From: Massilia sp. CF038
Lineage (GTDB): Bacteria; Pseudomonadota; Gammaproteobacteria; Burkholderiales; Burkholderiaceae_D
Direction of reading: 5' to 3'
DNA: 64,000 bases
NCBI RefSeq assembly: GCF_900129765.1
Contig: NZ_FQWU01000002.1
Coordinates: 1,550,001 to 1,614,000, forward strand
Part shown: in pieces, positions 16,912 through 30,330 of the stretch
Layout of the letters: every line of letters starts with the position of its first letter
How positions within the stretch are numbered: the stretch's first letter is position 1
The notes under the pieces: model-generated
Databases searched by the model: none
What the model was told of the DNA's origin: nothing
The model's input: only the letters and a program-made list of their open reading frames with translations
Made by a program: the position numbers and the translations under genes

Positions 16912-18072
16912 CTAAGGCGTCAGGATCACCTTGCGGCATTCGTCTTCCTTCTTGTCGAACATCTTGTAGCCCTCGGCTGCCTGGTCCAGCTTGAGCCGGT
17001 GCGAGATGATCTCCTGTGGCCGCAGCTTGCCTTCGCCGATTGCTTCGAGCAGTTCAGGCATGTACTTCTGCACGTGGGTCTGCCCTGCCTTGATGCCGAT
17101 CCCCTTCTCAAAGACGTCCCCAAACAGGAAGCCATGAATGAAGCCGGCATACACGCCAGGCACGCTGATCATCCCGCCACGCCGCACGGCTGCGATGCAC
17201 TGGCGCAGGGCCTTACCGCTGCTGCCTTCGAGCTTCAGGTCCGTCATCACTGTCTCCAGCGCGCTGCCCTTGGCTTCAAAACCAACCGCATCGACCACCC
17301 CATCGACGCCGCGGTGGTGGGTATTATCGAGAATGAACTCGGCCGCGTCACCATCATCGAAATTGATCGGAATGACGTCGTAAGCCCGCTTGGCAAAGTC
17401 GAGGCGGAACTGGTGATGGTCCACCATGAAGATGGTTTCGATGCCCAGCATCCGGGCACTGGCCGCCGCCATCTGGCCGACCGGCCCTGCGCCGAAAATG
17501 GCCAGGCTGCCGCCTTTGCCCACGCCGGTGTTCAGCACCGCCTGATAGCCGGTCGGCAGAATATCGCTCAGGAACAGCACCTGCTCGTCCGACAGTGCAA
17601 CCGGAATCTTGATCGGCCCGACGTTCGCTTTCGGCACCCGCACATACTCGGCCTGCCCACCCGGCACACCGCCATACAAGTGGCTGAAGCCGAACAGCGC
17701 CGCACCCGAGCGCAGACTCTTTTTGTTCATGATTGAACCGCGATCCGGGTTGGTGGTTTCGCAGGCGGAGAACAGCTGCATGTCACAGAAGAAGCAGCTG
17801 CCGCAGGCGATCACAAAAGGCACGACGACGCGGTCGCCCTTCGCCAGATTGGTCACCTTGGGGCCTGCATCCACCACCTCGCCCATGAATTCGTGGCCGA
17901 GAATGTCGCCGCTTTTCATCGCCGGGATTTTGCCACGGTACATATGCAGATCGGAGCCGCAGATCGCCGTGGCGGTCACCTTCAGGATCACGTCGTCGGC
18001 GTCCTGCAGGATCGGATCGGGCACGTTGTCGACCTTGACATCGTGGCTGCCGTGGTAAGTGAGTGCGCGCAT
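16912..18072 (-). CDS. Zinc-dependent alcohol dehydrogenase (formaldehyde-dehydrogenase-like)
   Basis: A 386-residue medium-chain dehydrogenase. Catalytic zinc ligands are in [10 protein letters not shown] and [11 protein letters not shown] second cysteine cluster, [15 protein letters not shown], corresponds to the structural-zinc loop, with a spacing typical of glutathione-independent formaldehyde dehydrogenase-like enzymes. The NAD-binding turn is [12 protein letters not shown]. The start is ATG 18072 with GGGAGGGAAGACCAA upstream; the frame extends nine codons further without a site. It lies 102 bases after the carbamoylase gene at the end of the pyrimidine operon, so it may join that transcript. 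The substrate is not shown. Confidence 0.85.
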   Translation of the reverse strand: MRALTYHGSHDVKVDNVPDPILQDADDVILKVTATAICGSDLHMYRGKIPAMKSGDILGHEFMGEVVDAGPKVTNLAKGDRVVVPFVIACGSCFFCDMQLFSACETTNPDRGSIMNKKSLRSGAALFGFSHLYGGVPGGQAEYVRVPKANVGPIKIPVALSDEQVLFLSDILPTGYQAVLNTGVGKGGSLAIFGAGPVGQMAAASARMLGIETIFMVDHHQFRLDFAKRAYDVIPINFDDGDAAEFILDNTHHRGVDGVVDAVGFEAKGSALETVMTDLKLEGSSGKALRQCIAAVRRGGMISVPGVYAGFIHGFLFGDVFEKGIGIKAGQTHVQKYMPELLEAIGEGKLRPQEIISHRLKLDQAAEGYKMFDKKEDECRKVILTP

Positions 18073-18173
18073 TTGGTCTTCCCTCCCATGTAAAAACACA
18101 GGCTAACAAGGAAGACCGCGCACACGTATCAGATGAGTCCGTTGAGCGCAGTAGGACAGCGCCGACGAACTAT

Positions 18174-19415
18174 CTAGCTGGCAACAACGACAGCGCGCTC
18201 CAGCATGGCGTGCAGCAACACATTGCAACCAGCTTCAAGGTGATCGGACTTGGCGTCCTCGATCTCATTGTGGCTGATGCCATCCTTGCAGGGCACAAAA
18301 ATCATCCCGGCCGGGGCCAGGCGCGCCGCGTAAATCGCATCGTGGCCGGCCCCGGACACCACATCCATGGTCGAGTAACCCAGTTTGGCCGTGGCCGCGC
18401 GCACGGCGCCCACGCAGTCCGGATGGAAGGGGCAAGGCGGATAGTAGGACACGCGCTCGATGCTAATGGCGAGACCCGTTTCAGTGCGTGTTTTGTCGAT
18501 AAAGGCCAGCATCTCCTCGTGCATGGTATTGAGAAGTTCATCATTCACATTGCGCAGATCGATGCTGAATTTGACCTCGCCGGGAATCACGTTGCGGCTG
18601 TTGGGGAACACCTGCACCATGCCGACCGTGCCACGACCATACGGCGGATAGCGGTTCGCGATGGCGACCACTTCCTGCATGATGCGTGTGCTGACCTGCA
18701 GCGCGTCCTTGCGCAGCCCCATCGGCGTAGGACCAGCGTGCGCCTCCATCCCGGTGACCACACAGTCATACCACGACAATCCCATCACCGCAGGCACCAC
18801 GCCAATGACCTTGTCGGCGTCTTCCAGGACCGGGCCTTGTTCGATATGCGTTTCAAAGTAGGCGCCAATCGGGTGCTGGCCAGGCACCTGCTCGCCCAGG
18901 TAGCCGATGCGGCTCAATTCATCCTTGACGCTCTTGCCTTCGGTATCCTTGGCGGCGTACGCGGTCTCCAGGCTGAAGGCCCCGCAGAACACGCCGGAGC
19001 CCATCATCACCGGAACAAAACGCGAGCCTTCTTCATTGGTCCAGAAAGCGACTTCGATCGGCGCTTCGGTCGTGATGTTCAAGTCATTCAGCGTGCGCAC
19101 CACTTCCAGCCCCGCCAGCACGCCATAGTTGCCGTCGAATTTACCGCCGGTAGGCTGGGTGTCGATATGGCTGCCTGTCATGACCGGCGGCAGCGCAGGG
19201 TTGCGGCCTTCGCGGCGCATGAAGACATTGCCGATCTGGTCGACCGTGATCGACATGCCGGCCTGTTTGGCCCAGCCGACAACCAGGTCGCGGCCCTGCT
19301 TGTCGAGGTCTGTCAGTGCCAGCCGTTTGACACCGCCCTTCGGCGTGGCGCCGATCTGTGCCAGTTCCATCAGCGCGGCCCACAGGCGCTCGCCGTTGAT
19401 TCGTAATTCATCCAT
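18174..19415 (-). CDS. N-carbamoyl-beta-alanine amidohydrolase (beta-ureidopropionase type)
   Basis: A 413-residue M20 family Zn hydrolase with GSHIDTQPTGGKFDGNYG, TNEEGSRF, FETHIEQGPVLE and the dimer-domain HAGPTPMGLRKDAL. This fits the hydantoinase/carbamoylase family. In this operon it should release beta-alanine or beta-aminoisobutyrate with CO2 and ammonia from the carbamoyl acids made by the upstream dihydropyrimidinase. The start is ATG 19415 with GGAGTGGAAA before it; the frame extends eight codons further without support. A palindromic repeat (19442-19512) separates it from the dihydropyrimidinase gene. It is clearly paralogous to the allC half of the uraD-allC fusion. Confidence 0.88.
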   Translation of the reverse strand: MDELRINGERLWAALMELAQIGATPKGGVKRLALTDLDKQGRDLVVGWAKQAGMSITVDQIGNVFMRREGRNPALPPVMTGSHIDTQPTGGKFDGNYGVLAGLEVVRTLNDLNITTEAPIEVAFWTNEEGSRFVPVMMGSGVFCGAFSLETAYAAKDTEGKSVKDELSRIGYLGEQVPGQHPIGAYFETHIEQGPVLEDADKVIGVVPAVMGLSWYDCVVTGMEAHAGPTPMGLRKDALQVSTRIMQEVVAIANRYPPYGRGTVGMVQVFPNSRNVIPGEVKFSIDLRNVNDELLNTMHEEMLAFIDKTRTETGLAISIERVSYYPPCPFHPDCVGAVRAATAKLGYSTMDVVSGAGHDAIYAARLAPAGMIFVPCKDGISHNEIEDAKSDHLEAGCNVLLHAMLERAVVVAS

Positions 19416-19441
19416 TTTCCACTCCAATATGCAGCCCACAC

Positions 19442-19512
19442 TTCGCCCTCGCGTAGGCGGGGGCCCATGCTGAGCGTGCGCGCTATGGGTCCCCGCCTAC
19501 GCGAGGACGACG
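19442..19512. repeat. Dispersed inverted repeat, 19.4-kb copy
   Basis: Arms TTCGCCCTCGCGTAGGCGG and CCGCCTACGCGAGGACGACG with matching inner GGGCCCAT / ATGGGTCC, spaced by about 17 bases. It lies between the dihydropyrimidinase stop and the carbamoylase start. It shares the sequence family of the copies at 15.0, 34.8, 39.4 and 48.3 kb. Confidence 0.85.
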
Positions 19513-19517
19513 TATTT

Positions 19518-22414
<2,897 letters not shown>

Positions 22415-22453
22415 TGGTGCGCTCTCCAAGAATGGGTTGGTTGCTGCCTTTGC

Positions 22454-23734
22454 CTAGCCTACCACTTCTGCTCTTGGGTTTCGCGGGTCCTGGGTCCAGT
22501 TCATGTACTTTTTCCCGGTTTCCTGGGGCACCATGGTGATGCAGGCTTCAACCGGGCAGGTAATTTCGCACAGGTTGCAGCCCACGCATTCGGACTTGAT
22601 CACCTCGTAGGTACGCACCCCGCTGGCAGCGTCGATCAGCTGGGCGATCGACTGGTGCGAGGTATCTTCGCACGCCACGTAGCATTTGCCGCACTTGATG
22701 CACTTGTCCTGGTCGATTTGCGCGATTACCTGGTAATTCATGTCCAGGTATTTCCAGTCGGTGGTGTTGGGCACGGCCTTGCCCGAAAACTCGGCGATAT
22801 TCTTGTAGCCTTTCTCATCCATCCAGCGCGACAAGCCATCCTTCATCTCTTCGACGATCCGGAAGCCGTGCAGCATGGCTGCCGTGCAGACCTGCACCGA
22901 GCCAGCGCCCAGGGCGATGAATTCGGCCGCATCGCGCCAGTTGCCTATACCGCCGATGCCGGAAATGGGCAGACCTTGCGTCTCCGGGTCGCGTGCAATC
23001 TCGGCCACCATGTTCAACGCAATTGGCTTCACGGCTGAACCACAGTAGCCACCGTGGGTACTGGCATTGCCCACGATGGGGAAGGCCACCATGCGGTCCA
23101 GATCGAGGTGGGTGATCGAATTGATGGTGTTGATCAGCGAAACGGCATCGGCCCCGCCTGCCAGCGCGGCGCGCGCCGGTTTGCGCACATCGGTGATGTT
23201 CGGCGTGAGCTTGACGATGACAGGCAATCGCGAATGCTTTTTGCACCAGCGCGTAACCATCTCCACATACTCCGGCACCTGGCCCACGGCAGCGCCCATG
23301 CCGCGCTCGGGCATGCCGTGCGGGCAGCCAAAATTGAGCTCGATCCCGTCGGCGCCAGTCGCTTCCACCTTGGGCAGAATCTCGGCCCACAGCGCTTCTT
23401 CGCAAGGCAGCATGAGGGAAACGATCATGGCGCGGTCGGGCCAGTCGCGCTTGACCTGCGTGATTTCGGCCAGATTGATTTCCAGGCTGCGGTCGGTAAT
23501 AAGCTCGATGTTGTTGAAGCCCAGGACTTCGCGGTTCTTGCCGTAGTGCGCAGAATAGCGCGACGACACGTTGACGGCCGCCGGGTCTTCGCCCAGCGTT
23601 TTCCAGACCACCCCGCCCCAGCCAGCTTCGAAAGCGCGTACCACGTTGTAGGCCTTGTCCGTGGGTGGCGCCGACGCCAGCCAGAATGGATTAGGGGACT
23701 TGATGCCGCAGAAGTCGATGCTCAGGTCAGCCAT
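22454..23734 (-). CDS. preA: Dihydropyrimidine dehydrogenase, PreA subunit
   Basis: A 426-residue protein. The N-terminal ~320 residues are a dihydroorotate-dehydrogenase-like FMN barrel (FWLASAPPTDKAYNVVRAFEAGWGGVV, GIELNFGCPHGMPERGMG, AVKPIALNMVAEIARD). The C-terminus carries two 4Fe-4S clusters, CIKCGKCYVAC and CVGCNLCEITCPVEAC. With PreT it reduces uracil or thymine to the dihydro form using NADH, the first step of the pathway. ATG 23734 overlaps the preT stop by one base (TAATG), so the two are translationally coupled and likely form a stable complex. Confidence 0.96.
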   Translation of the reverse strand: MADLSIDFCGIKSPNPFWLASAPPTDKAYNVVRAFEAGWGGVVWKTLGEDPAAVNVSSRYSAHYGKNREVLGFNNIELITDRSLEINLAEITQVKRDWPDRAMIVSLMLPCEEALWAEILPKVEATGADGIELNFGCPHGMPERGMGAAVGQVPEYVEMVTRWCKKHSRLPVIVKLTPNITDVRKPARAALAGGADAVSLINTINSITHLDLDRMVAFPIVGNASTHGGYCGSAVKPIALNMVAEIARDPETQGLPISGIGGIGNWRDAAEFIALGAGSVQVCTAAMLHGFRIVEEMKDGLSRWMDEKGYKNIAEFSGKAVPNTTDWKYLDMNYQVIAQIDQDKCIKCGKCYVACEDTSHQSIAQLIDAASGVRTYEVIKSECVGCNLCEITCPVEACITMVPQETGKKYMNWTQDPRNPRAEVVG

Positions 23735-25101
23735 TATGCAGCCTCCACTTTCGATTGGATGTCATTATGAATGGCCATGGCGGCCAGTTTGCCGTGCTGG
23801 ACTGCCTGTACCGTCAGGTCCTGCCCCGGCGCCACGCAGTCGCCGCCGGCATACACGCCTGGCAGCACGGTGCGGAACGACGAGTCGACCTTGATCTTGT
23901 CACCACTGCGCTCAAGCTGCTGCGCCATTTCGTCGGAAATGCCGGAGGGGTCGAGGCTCTGCCCGATGGCCTTGAACACGGCGTCGGCCGCGATCTCGAT
24001 GAAGGCACCGGTGCCAATCAGTTTGCCGTTGTCCATGCGGGTTTCTTCAAATCGCATGCCTTGCACACAGCCCGCATCGTCCAGCAGTACCTCAAGCGGG
24101 GCGGCCCAGGTACGCATGCGCACATGATTGAGCTTGGCGATTTCCTGTTCGTGCCCGGTAGCGCTCATAGCATCGTAGCCGCGGCGGTACACCAGCGTGA
24201 CGTCCTGCGCGCCAAGGCGCTTGATCTGCACTGCCATATCAATGGCGGTATTGCCGGCACCGATGACGATGGCGCGCTTGGGTACGGGCAGCGCTGTCAG
24301 GTCCGATGCCTGGCGCAGCGCTGCGATGTAGTCGACTGCTGCCATCAGGCCCGGCGCATCTTCGCCCGTCAGGCCAAGCTGGCGGCTGGCGTTCAAGCCC
24401 AGGCCCAGGAACACGGCGTCGTACTGCGCATGCAGATCCTTCAGGTGCAGGTTCTGCCCTAGCACGCGGCCATGCTGCACCTCGATACCACCGATTTCGA
24501 GCAGGAACTCCACTTCCTTCTGCGCGAAATCGCCGGTCAGCTTGTACTTGGCGATGCCGTATTCATTCAAGCCGCCCGACTTTTCGCGCGCCTCGAAGAT
24601 AACCACGTCGTTGCCCAGCATCGCCAGGCGGTGCGCGCACGACAGGCCGGCGGGCCCGGCGCCAACCACGGCGATTTTCTTGCCGGTGCTGGCGGCCCGC
24701 TGGAATGGGTGCGACGCAAAGTTGGCGTTGTCCAGCGCATGGCGCTGCAGCAGCCCGATCTTGACCGGCTGCCCTTCCTCGTCGTGGTTACGCACGCAAG
24801 CGTCTTCGCACAGGATCTCGGTCGGGCAAACGCGCGCGCAGCTGCCGCCGAGGATGTTCTGCTTCAGGATGCCGGCGGCAGCGCCATTGATATTCTGGTC
24901 GTGGATGTTGCGGATAAAACTGGCCACATCGATCTCGGACGGGCAGATGCGCGTGCACGGCGCGTCGTAGCAGTACAGGCAGCGCGCGCTTTCAATGGCG
25001 GCCTGGCGTTTGGTCAGCGCCGGCGCCAGATCGGTAAAGTGTTCCGCCAGTTCGCCGTTCGACACGGTCGCCAGCGGCAGGTGTTTGAGAGAATCGATCA
25101 T
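23734..25101 (-). CDS. preT: Dihydropyrimidine dehydrogenase, PreT subunit
   Basis: A 455-residue flavoprotein of the glutamate-synthase small-subunit type. It has a 4Fe-4S-bearing N-terminal part (CLYCYDAPCTRICPSEID, CARVCPTEILCEDAC), an FAD site GAGPAGLSCAHRLA and an NAD(P) site GAGNTAIDMA. It supplies electrons from NADH to PreA. It lies 46 bases after mmsA and directly before preA in the minus-strand operon. A catalytic Cys typical of some oxidoreductases of this fold is not needed here. Confidence 0.95.
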   Translation of the reverse strand: MIDSLKHLPLATVSNGELAEHFTDLAPALTKRQAAIESARCLYCYDAPCTRICPSEIDVASFIRNIHDQNINGAAAGILKQNILGGSCARVCPTEILCEDACVRNHDEEGQPVKIGLLQRHALDNANFASHPFQRAASTGKKIAVVGAGPAGLSCAHRLAMLGNDVVIFEAREKSGGLNEYGIAKYKLTGDFAQKEVEFLLEIGGIEVQHGRVLGQNLHLKDLHAQYDAVFLGLGLNASRQLGLTGEDAPGLMAAVDYIAALRQASDLTALPVPKRAIVIGAGNTAIDMAVQIKRLGAQDVTLVYRRGYDAMSATGHEQEIAKLNHVRMRTWAAPLEVLLDDAGCVQGMRFEETRMDNGKLIGTGAFIEIAADAVFKAIGQSLDPSGISDEMAQQLERSGDKIKVDSSFRTVLPGVYAGGDCVAPGQDLTVQAVQHGKLAAMAIHNDIQSKVEAA

Positions 25102-25147
25102 GTCACATCCCGTTTCTTATATTTGTCGTTGTCCCCACTTGCGTGGC

Positions 25148-26650
25148 TTACTTCATTTGCGGGAATGCGAATTCCACGCCAGCGCTTGCCGTGTTCGGCC
25201 AGCGCTGCATCACCGCTTTGTGGCGCGTATAGAAGCGCACGCCTTCCGGCCCATACGCGTGATGATCACCAAACAGGCTCTTTTTCCAGCCGCCGAAGCT
25301 GTTGAAAGCCATTGGCACCGGCAACGGCACATTCACGCCCACCATGCCAACCTGGATCTGGCGCACAAACTCGCGCGCGGTGCCGCCATCGCGCGTGTAG
25401 ATGGCAACGCCATTGCCGTATTCATTGGCATTGATCAGGTTGACGGCCGTGGCCACGTCGGGCGCGCGCAGCACGCACAGCACTGGTCCGAAAATCTCTT
25501 CCTTGTAGATGCTCATGTCCGGCGTCACGTGGTCAAACAGTGTGCCGCCGACGAAGAAGCCATTTTCACGGTCCGGGACCTTGCAGTTGCGCCCATCGAC
25601 GACCAGAGTAGCGCCCTGCTCCACACCCTCGCCGATCAGACGTTCGATGCGCTGCTTGGCCTGGGCCGTGACCACCGGCCCCATTTCGGCATCGGCCGCC
25701 ATGCCGTCGCGGATCTTCAGGGCAGCCGTGCGCGCACCGAGCGCGCCTATCAACTTGTCGCCACTGTCGCCCACTGCCACCACCACCGAGATGGCCATGC
25801 AGCGTTCGCCGGCGGACCCGAATGCCGCGCCAATCAGTGCATCGACCGCCATGTCCATGTCGGCGTCGGGCATGACCACCATATGATTCTTGGCGCCGCC
25901 CAGCGCCTGCACACGCTTGCCGTTGGCCGTACCACGCGCATAAATATATTCGGCGATTGGCGTCGAACCCACAAAGCTGATTGCCTGAACTTCCGGATGG
26001 TCGAGCAGTGCATCAACCGTGGTCTTGTCGCCCTGGATAACGTTGAATACGCCGTCGGGCAAACCGGCGTCCTTGAGCAGCTTCGCATGCAATAACGACG
26101 CAGACGGATCGCGTTCGGAGGGCTTGAGCACAAAGGTGTTCCCGCAGGCGATCGCCACCGGGAACATCCACATTGGCACCATCACCGGGAAGTTGAACGG
26201 GGTGATGCCGGCCACCACGCCAAGCGCCTGGCGCATGGACCAGGCATCGATCCCGCGCGAGATCTGATCGGTAAATTCCCCCTTGAGCAGCTGTGGAATG
26301 CCCACTGCGAATTCCACCATCTCGATACCGCGTGCCACCTCGCCCTGCGCATCCGAAAACGTTTTGCCATGTTCGCGTGTGAGCATGGCGGCAAAATCGT
26401 CAGTGTGCTGCTGGCACAGCTGCAGATACTTGAACAGCACCCGTGCGCGCGTCAGCGGCGGTGTGGCCGACCAGGATGGAAACGCTGCAGCTGCGGCAGC
26501 GACGGCCACACCCACTTCATCGGCGGTACCCAGTGCCACTCGTGCGCAGGGCGTGCCGACGGCTGGATTGAACACATCGGCATAGCGGCCACTGGTCGTG
26601 TCGACCTTGGCGCCGTTGATGAAATGGGTGATCGTATCGAGGTTGCTCAT
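25148..26650 (-). CDS. mmsA: CoA-acylating methylmalonate-semialdehyde dehydrogenase
   Basis: A 500-residue ALDH-fold enzyme. The NAD site is [13 protein letters not shown] and the catalytic Cys lies in [13 protein letters not shown]; the 'ERCMA' context is specific to the CoA-acylating MmsA/IolA group. In this operon it should convert malonate semialdehyde (from beta-alanine) to acetyl-CoA and methylmalonate semialdehyde (from thymine) to propionyl-CoA. It follows the aminotransferase by four bases, so the last two steps are co-translated. Start ATG 26650. Confidence 0.95.
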   Translation of the reverse strand: MSNLDTITHFINGAKVDTTSGRYADVFNPAVGTPCARVALGTADEVGVAVAAAAAAFPSWSATPPLTRARVLFKYLQLCQQHTDDFAAMLTREHGKTFSDAQGEVARGIEMVEFAVGIPQLLKGEFTDQISRGIDAWSMRQALGVVAGITPFNFPVMVPMWMFPVAIACGNTFVLKPSERDPSASLLHAKLLKDAGLPDGVFNVIQGDKTTVDALLDHPEVQAISFVGSTPIAEYIYARGTANGKRVQALGGAKNHMVVMPDADMDMAVDALIGAAFGSAGERCMAISVVVAVGDSGDKLIGALGARTAALKIRDGMAADAEMGPVVTAQAKQRIERLIGEGVEQGATLVVDGRNCKVPDRENGFFVGGTLFDHVTPDMSIYKEEIFGPVLCVLRAPDVATAVNLINANEYGNGVAIYTRDGGTAREFVRQIQVGMVGVNVPLPVPMAFNSFGGWKKSLFGDHHAYGPEGVRFYTRHKAVMQRWPNTASAGVEFAFPQMK

Positions 26651-26654
26651 GATG

Positions 26655-27971
26655 TTATTCCAGGTTTTTCAGTACGGTGGCCAGCTTGCCGAACAACTCG
26701 TCGATGTGCTTCTTCTCGAGGACGAGTGGTGGCGACAGGGCGATGATGTCGCCCGTGGTGCGAATCAGGATGCCGTCGGCGAATGCCTTCTTGAAGGCGT
26801 TGAATGCGCGCGCGCCCGGCTTGCCTTCGATCGGCTGCAGCTCGATCCCGGCAATCAGACCGATGGTGCGAATGTCGATCACATGGGGCAGACCTTTGAG
26901 CGAGTGCACCGCGTCGGCCCAGTATTCCTGCATGCCAGCCGCGTGTTCGAGGATGTTCTGTTCCTTGAACACCTCCAGCGTGGCAATGGCAGCGGCGCAG
27001 GCGAGCGGATGACCGGAGTAGGTATAACCGTGGAACAGTTCAATGCCGGCCGGGCCATCCATGAACGCGTCATGAATGTGTTTTTTGGTGAACACAGCGC
27101 CCATCGGCACGGTCGCATTGGTCAACCCCTTGGCGACGGTGACCATGTCCGGCTCGACGTCAAAATAGTCAAACGCAAATGGCGTCGTCAATCGGCCAAA
27201 GCCGGTAATGACTTCATCGAAGATCAGCAGAATGCCGTGCTTGGTGCACAGTTCGCGCAAGCGCTTGAGATAACCCTTGGGCGGAATCAGCACACCGGTG
27301 GAACCGGCCACCGGCTCCACGATGACGGCCGCGATGGTGGACACGTCATGCAGCGCCACGATGCGCTCCAGTTCATCGGCCAGATAGGCGCCATACTCAG
27401 GCTCGCCGCGCGAGAAAGCGTTCTTCTCCAGATTGTGGGTATGCGGCAGATGGTCCACACCTGGCAACAGCGGACCGAAGGTGCGGCGGTTGCCGCCGAT
27501 GCCACCGACCGAGATACCGCCAAAGCCCACACCGTGGTAACCGCGTTCGCGCCCGATCAGGCGCGTGCGCCCTGCTTCGCCGCGCGCCTTGTGGTACGCC
27601 AGCGCCATCTTGAGGGCGGTATCGACCGCCTCGGAACCGGAATTGGTATAGAACACATGGCCAAAACGGTGGCCAGTGTAGTCCATCAGCTTTTCGGCCA
27701 GGTCGAAGGCGGCCGGGTGGCCCATCTGAAAAGTGGGAGCGAAATCGAGCTGGCCGACCATCTCGCGCACGGCCGCGATGATCTTCGGCTGCGCGTGACC
27801 GCAAGGTACGCACCACAGGCCGGCGGTGCCGTCCAGAATGGTGTTGCCATCGACATCTTTGTAGTGCATGCCTTCGGCCGACACCAGCAGGCGCGGATGG
27901 GTTTTGAAGTCGCGGTTGTTCGTGAATGGCATCCAGAAGGACGCCATGGAATCAGGTTTGGACTCGTTCAT
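26655..27971 (-). CDS. Omega-amino acid (beta-alanine)-pyruvate aminotransferase
   Basis: A 438-residue class III PLP aminotransferase. Motifs include [44 protein letters not shown] and a PLP lysine in [16 protein letters not shown]. It should transfer the amino group of beta-alanine or beta-aminoisobutyrate to pyruvate. It is the first gene of the minus-strand pyrimidine operon and is divergent from the MocR gene across 174 bases, which hold both promoters. The start ATG is at 27971 with CTGGAGAGTCGAA upstream. Confidence 0.92.
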   Translation of the reverse strand: MNESKPDSMASFWMPFTNNRDFKTHPRLLVSAEGMHYKDVDGNTILDGTAGLWCVPCGHAQPKIIAAVREMVGQLDFAPTFQMGHPAAFDLAEKLMDYTGHRFGHVFYTNSGSEAVDTALKMALAYHKARGEAGRTRLIGRERGYHGVGFGGISVGGIGGNRRTFGPLLPGVDHLPHTHNLEKNAFSRGEPEYGAYLADELERIVALHDVSTIAAVIVEPVAGSTGVLIPPKGYLKRLRELCTKHGILLIFDEVITGFGRLTTPFAFDYFDVEPDMVTVAKGLTNATVPMGAVFTKKHIHDAFMDGPAGIELFHGYTYSGHPLACAAAIATLEVFKEQNILEHAAGMQEYWADAVHSLKGLPHVIDIRTIGLIAGIELQPIEGKPGARAFNAFKKAFADGILIRTTGDIIALSPPLVLEKKHIDELFGKLATVLKNLE

Positions 27972-28101
27972 TTCGACTCTCCAGGATTTTTACGAGCAAA
28001 AAAATAATTTACCAGTTGGCAAAATGATGATGCAATAATAGTCAGCAGGACAACTATGGCACATATACACAAATTGCAAAACCGCCCAACCGTACAGGTG
28101 G

Positions 28102-28121
28102 CGCAAACAACACAGTTTGCG
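28102..28121. promoter_or_regulatory. Inverted repeat upstream of the MocR gene
   Basis: Exact 7-base arms CGCAAAC and GTTTGCG are separated by six bases, 24 bases before the MocR start. It is positioned to act as an autoregulatory operator or for control of the divergent aminotransferase operon. The binding protein is not known. Confidence 0.4.
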
Positions 28122-28145
28122 GCGGCGCAGCAAAAGGAGTGGTAG

Positions 28146-29573
28146 ATGGAGCAAACGGAGACTGGCTGGCCGGTGCTGGACATTGATCGCGGCAAGCGCG
28201 GCAGCCTGGTTGATCAGATTGTAGAAGCGATCACGGCGATGGTAAACCGGCGCGCGCTGCGCGTAGGCACCAAAATGCCGTCGGTTAGACGATTCGCAAA
28301 GTGCAACGGCGTGAGCACCTTCACGGTGGTTGAATCGTATGACCGCCTGCTCACGCTCGGGCTGCTCTCGTCGCGCCGCGGGTCCGGCTTTTTTGTCGCC
28401 CGCAGCGAAGTGGCGGCGACTCCGGCGCTGGCCCTGCACGCAACCCCCAGCGCCATCGACGCCCTCACCCCTGACCTGTATTCCGGCGTGTCAGATGCGC
28501 TGCCGGTTGGTGCCGGCTGGCTGCCACCCGAATGGTACGGCGAGACCACCATTCTCGACGCGGTGCGCCACGCGATGAAAATTCCGGCCAATCGCCTGCG
28601 CGGCTATGGCCACCCGCTTGGTTTTCCGACCCTGCGCCAGCACATGGCCACCACACTGGGCGAAGAATTGTTCCAGGTCGAACCCGACCAGATTTTACTC
28701 ACGCACGGCGCGACGCATGCCTTCGACCTGATTCTGCGTACGCTGACCAAGCCGGGCGACACCGTCTTTGTCGAAGACCCCGGCTACAGCAATCTGATGT
28801 CGCTGGTGCGCCACCACGGCTGCATCGCCGTCGGTATTCCACGCACGGAAAACGGTCTCGATGTCGACTTCCTGGCGCAGCAGGCCGCGCTCACGCAGCC
28901 CAAACTCATGTTCGTCAACACGGTGCTGCAAAACCCGCTGGGCACTTCGCTCACGCAGGCGCAGGCGCACCGACTGCTCGGGCTGGCCGAGCAGTTCGAC
29001 TTCTGGCTGGTGGAAGACGATATCTATCGCGAGCTGGCCGCACGCGGAGAAGCATCGCTGGCGGCCATGGACGGGCTGCGGCGCGTGATCCGGGTGGGCA
29101 GCTTTTCCAAAACGCTGTCGCCGGTACTGCGGGTGGGCTCCATCTGCGCATCCAACTCGCTCATTCCCGAGCTGCTGCGGGTGAAGATGCTGACCGGCCT
29201 GACCACGTCCGAGATCAACGAGCGCGCCGTGTATCACGCCCTGTCGGCGCGCCCCTACCGGCGCATGGTCGAGCGCCTGACTGGCCAGCTGACCAGCGCA
29301 CGGGCCAGCACCATCGAGCGTTTGCGTGAAGCGGGCATGGCACCGATTGCGCGCGCGCGTGGCGGCATGTTCGTCAGCGCCGGCTGGGATATCGCGCCAA
29401 CGCCGGAACTGAACGGCAAAGTGATTGCCGATCGCGCCCTGGCAGCAGGCATCCTGCTCTCGCCTGGCGAATTCTTTACGCTGGGCGCGCCAGCGACGAT
29501 CTGGTTCCGCTTCAATGCCGCCTACGCGGCGGACGCGCCCGCGCTGGTCGCGTTTTTGACCTCCATCCGCTAA
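28146..29573 (+). CDS. MocR-type regulator (GntR winged helix plus aminotransferase domain)
   Basis: A 475-residue regulator. Residues ~10-85 form a GntR winged helix (VDQIVEAITAMVNRRALRVGTKMPSVRRFAK). Residues ~100-475 have the fold of class I aminotransferases with the PLP lysine in RVGSFSKTLSPVL, so it should bind PLP and sense an amino compound. It sits divergent from the pyrimidine operon, so beta-alanine or a related amine is the likely ligand. ATG 28146 follows AAAAGGAGTGGTAG. The TetR gene follows eight bases later, so both regulators share a transcript. Confidence 0.9.
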   Translation: MEQTETGWPVLDIDRGKRGSLVDQIVEAITAMVNRRALRVGTKMPSVRRFAKCNGVSTFTVVESYDRLLTLGLLSSRRGSGFFVARSEVAATPALALHATPSAIDALTPDLYSGVSDALPVGAGWLPPEWYGETTILDAVRHAMKIPANRLRGYGHPLGFPTLRQHMATTLGEELFQVEPDQILLTHGATHAFDLILRTLTKPGDTVFVEDPGYSNLMSLVRHHGCIAVGIPRTENGLDVDFLAQQAALTQPKLMFVNTVLQNPLGTSLTQAQAHRLLGLAEQFDFWLVEDDIYRELAARGEASLAAMDGLRRVIRVGSFSKTLSPVLRVGSICASNSLIPELLRVKMLTGLTTSEINERAVYHALSARPYRRMVERLTGQLTSARASTIERLREAGMAPIARARGGMFVSAGWDIAPTPELNGKVIADRALAAGILLSPGEFFTLGAPATIWFRFNAAYAADAPALVAFLTSIR

Positions 29574-29581
29574 AGGACAAC

Positions 29582-30241
29582 ATGGCCACCAAGACCGTCA
29601 ACGCCCTGCGCACCGCCACCATCAAGCGGCGGGTACTGAACCGCGACAAACTCGAGGCGGACATCGTCGCCGAAGCCGTGCGCGTGTTCGCGGAATGCGG
29701 CTACGAAGGCGCCTCGATTGCCACCGTGGCCGACAACGCGGGCCTGTCGAAACAAAACCTGATGTACTACTTCCCCACCAAGCAGGCCTTGTATCAGCGC
29801 GTGCTGGACGGCGTGCTCGATGACTGGCTGGCGCGCATGGACCGGCTGGCGGACCCCGCGCAGGATCCGCGCGATGTGCTGCGCGCCTACATTCAGGCCA
29901 AGCTGAAGTTCTCGCGCGAGCAGCCCTGGGCCTCGCGCGTGTACGCGATGGAAGTCATCAGCGGTGCCCAGTTGTATGGCGAGCAGATTCAAAAACGCGT
30001 TGTCCCGTTGCTGCGCAAGGACATCGAAGTATTCGAGCGCTGGATCAGCGAAGGCCGCATCGGCGCCATCAACGCCACCCATCTGCTGTTTGCAATCTGG
30101 GCCATGACGCAGTCGTACGCGGACTTCGCAACCCAGATGGCGCTGGTGTTGAACCGCAAACAGCTCGCGAAGAAGGATTTCGACGACGCCGAACTGATGA
30201 TCACGAACATGGTGCTGGCGGCGGTCGCATTGCCCGCCTGA
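29582..30241 (+). CDS. TetR family regulator, RutR-like
   Basis: A 219-residue TetR protein. The helix-turn-helix is at residues ~20-70 (EADIVAEAVRVFAECGYEGASIATVADNAGLSK, then QNLMYYFPTKQALY). The C-terminal domain (RDVLRAYIQAKLKFSREQPWASRVYAMEVISGA) matches the RutR/YcdC type, which in E. coli binds uracil and thymine and controls pyrimidine use. It lies eight bases after the MocR gene. The pairing of a uracil-type and an amine-type sensor next to the full pathway is consistent with control at the start and end metabolites. RutR identity is inferred from family and place. Confidence 0.82.
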   Translation: MATKTVNALRTATIKRRVLNRDKLEADIVAEAVRVFAECGYEGASIATVADNAGLSKQNLMYYFPTKQALYQRVLDGVLDDWLARMDRLADPAQDPRDVLRAYIQAKLKFSREQPWASRVYAMEVISGAQLYGEQIQKRVVPLLRKDIEVFERWISEGRIGAINATHLLFAIWAMTQSYADFATQMALVLNRKQLAKKDFDDAELMITNMVLAAVALPA

Positions 30242-30330
30242 TGCCAGGCTCGGCCTTGGTATTATGATAAGATTAATGTGGGCCTCTCGCCCACACGCGC
30301 TCCACGTCATTGGAGCTACACGAGACATCC

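Noticed and set aside
30278-30294. Hairpin GTGGGC-N5-GCCCAC before the YqaE-like gene as a terminator
   Set aside because: It has only six pairs and no U-tract; probably a leader stem, too weak to annotate.
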